Assembly (NCBI GenBank): GCA_025200525.1
Contig: CM045770.1
Span: 89,800,084-89,864,083, forward strand
DNA from: Camellia lanceoleosa
Taxonomy: Eukaryota > Streptophyta > Magnoliopsida > Ericales > Theaceae
Length of the DNA: 64,000 nt
Direction of reading: 5' to 3'
Positions 58,852-64,000 of the stretch are shown in pieces (position 1 is the stretch's first letter; each line of letters opens with the position of its first letter). A program made the position numbers and the translations under genes. Below the pieces are notes generated by a model. It was given only the letters and a program-made list of their open reading frames with translations, had not been told where the DNA came from and did not search any database.

Positions 58852-59606
58852 TATTTGGGAGGGCATTGATAGAGTAGGATTAAGTATAGAGGTAAGTAAA
58901 TCAAAACTGTCAAAGTTAGGATAAAGTTCGAAATTGTATCATTAAAATAGTTGAGTTTAAAATTAAAAATTTACAAGTAAAATTTGAAAACCCGATCTGT
59001 TGCCATCCAAAGAAGAGAGGGAGAGGGGTAAAAAATGAAATATGTATATATATGAATATTTTTTTATTTTAATCTTACTATATTTAACAAATTAAATTAT
59101 ACCTTGATGTATGTATATATAATAAGATTTTTATTAACATGTGCCCTAAAGGCATATGTTAAGAAGACATTAAATGAATGCATTTATATCAATTTATATA
59201 GAAAATAACACATCTTTAAAAGTTGTCTTCACTTTTTTTATTTATTTTTTATTTTATATATATATATATCTATAATGAGACAAAAATACCCTTTTGCTTT
59301 GCACCCTTCTCTTCCATTTTTTTGTATGCCCCTTCACCTTCCTTTAATTTCGATGTTGTATATTATTATTTTTTTTAAAAAAATTAAATTTTAGATTGAT
59401 GGTTTAAAAAAAAAAATCAAATACTAATAATTTTCATATTTTTAGAACATAAAATAATATTTAAAAATTCAAGTATATATTTATATTTATTTTTTCAAAC
59501 CAATTTATAATTTTTCAAAAATAGATTCTAAATACAAATTCTAAAAATTAGAGAATCTTTGTCTTATAAAAACAGGGATACTTATGTCCATATGAAAATA
59601 TATATA
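58852..59606. other. AT-rich spacer (copy B)
   Basis: Counterpart of 23419-24173, ending in the (AT)n Helitron target. No gene. Confidence 0.5.
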
Positions 59607-60449
59607 TCTATATAATAAAGCAAGATGGATTTTGAAAATATCCTAGAGAGATTTGTCCTACTAGGACATTTTAAGGGTGAAGATTCATTTGCCTATTTAG
59701 ATAGATGGTTGAGATTACCCCTTAAACATATATCAGTATATCCCTACACTTGCTTCCCGCCCAAAGAAAGAGTAAACTTCTACTTACCCACGTCTTCCTC
59801 TATTCTATCTTTATCTCTCTCTACTCAGCTTCCCAATTGCCCACGTCTTCCCTCCCTTCTATCTTTATCCCTCTCCTTTCTCTGTTCTCATCAGTTTGTT
59901 CTTGCACTCCTCTTCATCACAAGGTATTCCTGTCCTCCTCCCTCTCTCTGTTGTATTTTTTTTCCCGAATCTATTCTCATCAGTTTGTTCTTGCGATCAG
60001 TTTCTAAATGATCAAATTGTAGAACCTTCTGAATGATCAGATTGTAGAACCTTGCGATCTGTTACTGATCAGTTTGTTCTTGCGATTAGATTGCGCTGCT
60101 GCTCATCATCACCACTCGCAAGGTTCCCTCTCTCTCACCCTTGGTTGTTCCTTTCGCAAGGTAATTTTGGTCTCTCTCTGTTTAGGGTTTTTCTCTGTCA
60201 ATTTTCTTCGAGCTTTGACAATTTCCCTTCAAATTGAAATTCTGTTTTCTCCTCTTCGTAACGTTTTCTCCAGTTTACAAATGTTCATTTTTTGAGGTAA
60301 CAGGTCATTTTTTGGAGGTTGATTTCTGGGTTTGTGATCCATTTTCCTAATTGGGTCTGTCATTAGTTCTTAATACTGTTTATCTGTGATCGAATTCAAT
60401 TATAGCAAGAATATTATCTTTCAATCGTCTCTGAAAGGCTTGGGCATTT

Positions 60450-60682
60450 ATAAGCTTTTCAGAGTGTGGAGGTATTGAAATTGAAGAGAACTGGGACAAG
60501 GTATTTCAAGGCATAAAATGTTACTTGCATATTGATCTACGATATTTGAATGTCTTCTGCAGTGGTGCATTTACTCTATTTTGAACTCTTGGTTCATATA
60601 GGTTAAGGCAATATTTCTCCCAACTGAAAAGCCTATGACAACTGAGGCAATTGCCCCATTGATTGCCACACTTCCCTTAGAG
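60450..60682 (+). pseudogene. Captured ATP-citrate lyase subunit A exons (copy B)
   Basis: The first exon ends at 60500 (N-W-D-K before GT), and the second is 60602-60682 (27 codons, ends L-P-L-E before GTAAGT). Residues are as in copy A. Just before exon one the copies differ (gggcattt here, ggctgtact in A). Confidence 0.8.
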
Positions 60683-60786
60683 GTAAGTCCTGCTTCATTT
60701 ACAATTTACCTACCGTGACAACTAGGATGGAATTCATTCTTTGCAGGATAACTATGTAAATTCTTCATTTCGATCCATACCCACTT

Positions 60787-60789
<3 letters not shown>

Positions 60790-60825
<36 letters not shown>
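60790..60825. repeat. (CT)n microsatellite before the captured NAC ATG
   Basis: 36 bp here and 20 bp in copy A (25355-25374). It lies between an acceptor site (60746/60747) and the NAC start codon. Confidence 0.9.
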
Positions 60826-60826
<1 letters not shown>

Positions 60827-60829
60827 GCG

Positions 60830-61004
60830 ATGTCTATCTCTAAAATTTTTGCGGAGGAGTCTCTTCCGGTTGGGTACCGATTTCGCCCTACTGACGAAGT
60901 ACTCATCAATCACTATCTGAAGTTGAAGATCAACGACGATGAGAAGCAAGTCAGTGTTATTCGAGAGATCGATGTCTGCAAATGCAAACCCTGGGATTTG
61001 TCTG
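60830..61004 (+). pseudogene. Captured NAC transcription factor first exon (copy B)
   Basis: An open exon of 58 codons plus one base. [12 protein letters not shown] and L-I-N-H-Y-L are NAC subdomain [10 protein letters not shown] and P-W-D-L-S are subdomain B. The donor GTAAAA at 61005 falls at the conserved position of the first NAC intron. No later NAC subdomains (C-E) occur in the Helitron, so it cannot encode a DNA-binding NAC protein. The closest relatives are likely NTL/membrane-bound NAC genes, by the V-G-Y-R-F-R-P wording, with low certainty. Confidence 0.88.
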
Positions 61005-61677
61005 GTAAAACTACCCACATAAAAAATTAAAATTTGGGATTTTTTGCTTTGATTATTGATATATACTTGATTAAAAGCCCTAATTTTGGGTTTGATTTGA
61101 TCTATTTTTGTGCAGATAAATGGGTTTGTTGCATTTTTTGTTTGTTTGTTGGTAATGCTTGGTTTTGATTCCTGTGAAATTGTATAAAAAAGAAAAAAAG
61201 AAGAGGTTTTAAATCTCATGCATAGGATTGTTTATTATTTAGTAGTAATGAAATGAAAACATAAATCTCTAAGTTGAGCTCTGATAGTGTCTACATGTGT
61301 ATTTAATGATTCTACAATATTTTAGTGCAATTCAAATATAGGAGTGTTCAATACTTATCTCATAGAGTCATGGGATTCTGAATTCAAACATGTTTTGAAC
61401 ATAGCACCCACCTACCCACTCCCACCTCCACTTTATCTGACTTGAAATTTTGATTTTTAAATATTTTTATTGGTGGGATATTTCCAAGATGGAAAAATAT
61501 TTACAAGTAGCCCAATCCAAGATTTTTTCATCTTTTGGAATTGTTAGTTGATTGCATTATTCTTAGTACATAAATTGTGGCATTAATTAAATTTGTTTAG
61601 CCTTCAGCTCCAGAGATTTGAACTAATGATTTTTTAACTATCATGTTTAGTAATATACCTGTGAATTCATTTTGCAG

Positions 61678-62207
61678 TTACGTTTCCATCTACAATCATC
61701 TTTTTCAAGGAAATTTTTGAAATATTTTAGAAGAATGACCAGGCGTAGTCAACCTTCAAGAAGCAATAAACCTTCAATAAAATATAGGTGTAGCTCACTG
61801 GAGGGGGCTTCCTTTGAGCTTACTGATTTTGATGACGGAAATTACGCCCCCACCACCTCTGGTAATGGTAAGCAAAATTGCAGAAAATGTAAACCAAAGT
61901 CTTCTGAGATGCTAAGCACGGCTGAACTCATCTCAGCAGTTGGCCAGATATGGAATTGTGCAAGTCGTTCCCTGGATTTTTTCCAACATAAATCAAATTT
62001 GAGACACAATGATGGTATTTTCAGGAAGAGAATGTATTTTGTTATTCAGGTGGAAAAGGAAATGGCTGGTCATCTACCTCATCTGAGGAGGGTCAACATT
62101 TCCTAGTTAATTTGATGACTACTAGCCATTCTTCTTCACCCATGGTACAGGAAAACTTAGAGTGTTTGAAAGATGGTGAACCGAAAGTTTTACCTTTGCT
62201 CAAATAA
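61678..62207 (+). pseudogene. Captured exon of an unidentified plant protein (copy B)
   Basis: Follows the acceptor tttgcag (61671-61677). The first frame runs to 62106. From about 62025 a second frame gives a protein-like continuation with G-N-G-W-S-S-T-S-S-E-E-G, then M-V-Q-E-N-L-E-C-L-K-D-G-E-P-K-V to TAA at 62205-62207. A single frameshift near 62025 would explain the switch. Family not recognised. Confidence 0.6.
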
Positions 62208-63303
62208 ATGTAAGTAATTTGGTTTTGGTTTGATTTATGTATTCCATTTTGGTTTGATTGGCCATAAATGTTTATACATTTGAAGTGTTGTTGGCATGGA
62301 TAATAAATAGTTAATTATGATTTTAGATTTATTTTTTAATTTTTATATTTTTTTCCAGGTGTGATTTTGTAATTTTAGATTATGATTTGGTTTATATATA
62401 TTTTTTATTTTTGTAAATTTTTTTCAGGTGTTATTTTTTTCAATGCTGGTTAAGTTTTGTTTTATCTCACATACATTGTTTTATTATTATTCGAGTTAAC
62501 TGCAATGTCATCCTTTCATGTTTGTGCAATCTAATCCCGCATGAATGTCTTTCCTTGATTTTTTTAGTTAGGTCAGGGTGTTGCTTTAACCAGTTAAAAT
62601 AATTGCCTTCTACTGATTTATACGGTTCAAAATTTTTTGTTACTGTTGAAATATCTAACTCTGACATAATTGCAGCATTATTGGAGAAGAGCACAAATGG
62701 GGTCGTTTTGGTTGTTCAGTTGTTATACTAACTTGCTGGCTTTAAACAGTTAAGCTAAAATATTTTCTTTGCCAGTTAAGGTAGAAAGTGTTCAGTGCCA
62801 TAGGCCCCAAAAATAATGAACAAAATTAGATCCAAGTGGAGGCACAATAAGTAGTTTGAATAATTAGAGTTGATTGCCCACATCATGCTAGGTTGTCATA
62901 ACTCAGATATTTATCCATCTCTGTGGAGTTCCATTAATTATGAGAACTTCAGCTCAAGTCAACCCAACAAAACTTTTTTTGAATTTTTTGGAGAACTTTT
63001 AAAAGAAACCTCACAACAATAGTAGAGACTTTATCCTTTTGTATTGCTTGAGCAGTTGGGCTTCGTGAAGTTGTTACAAGATGGTTCAAACTCCGATTGA
63101 TTCTTGATGTAACTCCAATTATGTAATTACTTTTTTCCTTTTCAGGTCATTTGACGAGGTACATCTGTCTAACTAGTTATATATTATATAAGTAAAAGTG
63201 AGTTTTCGTGAAGAGTTCTGTGAATTTATCTAATTAAAATATATATATATATTTTAATCCTAACATTATTTATACCGTACTTTCAGGCACGGGCATACAC
63301 TAG

Positions 63304-64000
63304 TATATATATATTCAAAAACATCATAATTAATTTTCCTTCTATCTTTATATTCTCCATACAAGTGGAGGTAGTTAACATCATTTAATAATTAACCGAG
63401 GAAAAAAATACATTTTTTTCATTTTGTTTTCGGGATAGGAAATATTTGCACTAATCGTCATTAAAAAAAATACTGCAAACCCCACCTTAAACTATCCCGA
63501 ATTTATCCCGAAAGAGATTGAGTGATTGGGATTGAATTGGTGTAGTGTGAGGTTCATGTATAAAATAAATCTAAAGCACAAGATGATAATTTCAGATAAT
63601 TTCTAAATTGTTAAATCTAAATTTGTAATATTACTGAGCCATTAATACCACCAAGTTATTAATGATATTGATTAAATCAACAAAAGCTAGCTTCAGAATT
63701 TACTCATTCTTTTAGGGGAGACAACACAATATATAAGTGGTAAATTACAACAATCTTGTTTGAGATTTAAAGAAAATAAATTGAATTTTACAAATTTAGT
63801 TTTATTATATTGAATTTTTTCTTAAAATTTTAATTCATTTAACAGCTTGTTTCCTTTTCATTAATAATTCATTAATCTTATGAGTGATATTATCATCCTT
63901 TTATATTGAAATACTATATATTTTATCTTAATTTATTGATGTGTTTACACGTCACCTATATTAATTTTGATAATTTTAGAGTGCTGCTATTAACACCTCC
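63304..64000. other. AT-rich spacer to the window end (copy B)
   Basis: Counterpart of 27851-28552. No gene seen. Confidence 0.5.

Larger units (their letters stand above)
59607..63303 (+). mobile_element. Non-autonomous Helitron carrying gene fragments (copy B)
   Basis: 5' TCTATATAATAAAGC after A; hairpin 63275-63292; CTAG at 63300-63303 before T. Same insertion as 24174-27850, and the better preserved version: the NAC exon is open and several CTG/CAG sites are regular. Confidence 0.9.
38817..64000 (+). repeat. Copy B of the 25-kb segment (matches 3404-28552)
   Basis: Every TE junction, TSD and internal landmark of copy A recurs in order. Copy B keeps the longer MITE at 42596, the open NAC exon, the cleaner PBS of the non-autonomous element and the longer gag coiled coil. 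It runs off the window at 64000, so its right limit is unknown. Confidence 0.93.

Overview
This window is a TE-dense, AT-rich stretch of flowering-plant (probably eudicot) nuclear DNA. The evidence is plant Ty1/copia and Ty3/gypsy polyproteins with tRNA-iMet primer sites, PIF/Harbinger-type MITEs, a canonical plant Helitron with A/T target flanks, and captured exon pieces that read as ATP-citrate lyase subunit A and a NAC transcription factor. I found no intact host gene, no RNA gene and no CRISPR array. Many frames carry stops.

Layout. 1-3403 is single-copy within the window: degenerate sequence with a gag-like fragment, a 0.57-kb inverted-repeat element, and an LTR-like minus-strand promoter. 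3404-28552 (copy A) and 38817-64000 (copy B) are two collinear versions of the same ~25-kb segment. They are separated by a 0.5-kb GC-richer stretch, a 9.66-kb Ty3/gypsy chromovirus of Tekay/Del type on the minus strand (29049-38704), and a 100-N assembly gap (38717-38816). Copy B starts at the first base after the gap, so the pair may be two haplotypes of one locus placed in tandem rather than a true duplication.

Inside each copy, in order: a 500-bp PIF/Harbinger-like MITE; an old ~2.8-kb repeat unit (unit 1) containing an inverted-terminal-repeat element with a second MITE nested in it; a CACTA-like terminal fragment; a diverged second unit (unit 2) split by a 7-kb Ty1/copia element (perfect TSD TCGGT) and by a 3.8-kb non-autonomous copia-type element on the minus strand that keeps LTRs, PBS, PPT and a gag remnant but no recognisable pol; a long-TIR element; and a 3.7-kb Helitron carrying fragments of at least three unrelated genes in one orientation.

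The most interesting points are the gene-capturing Helitron, a 206-codon ORF between the copia PBS and gag, helically phased pairs of a GCTCGAGC palindrome in the gypsy LTR, and a pervasive discordance between copies in which CTG/CAG in one copy reads CG or CCG in the other. That last pattern looks like a technical footprint of plant CHG methylation, and it should be considered before any frameshift here is called biological.
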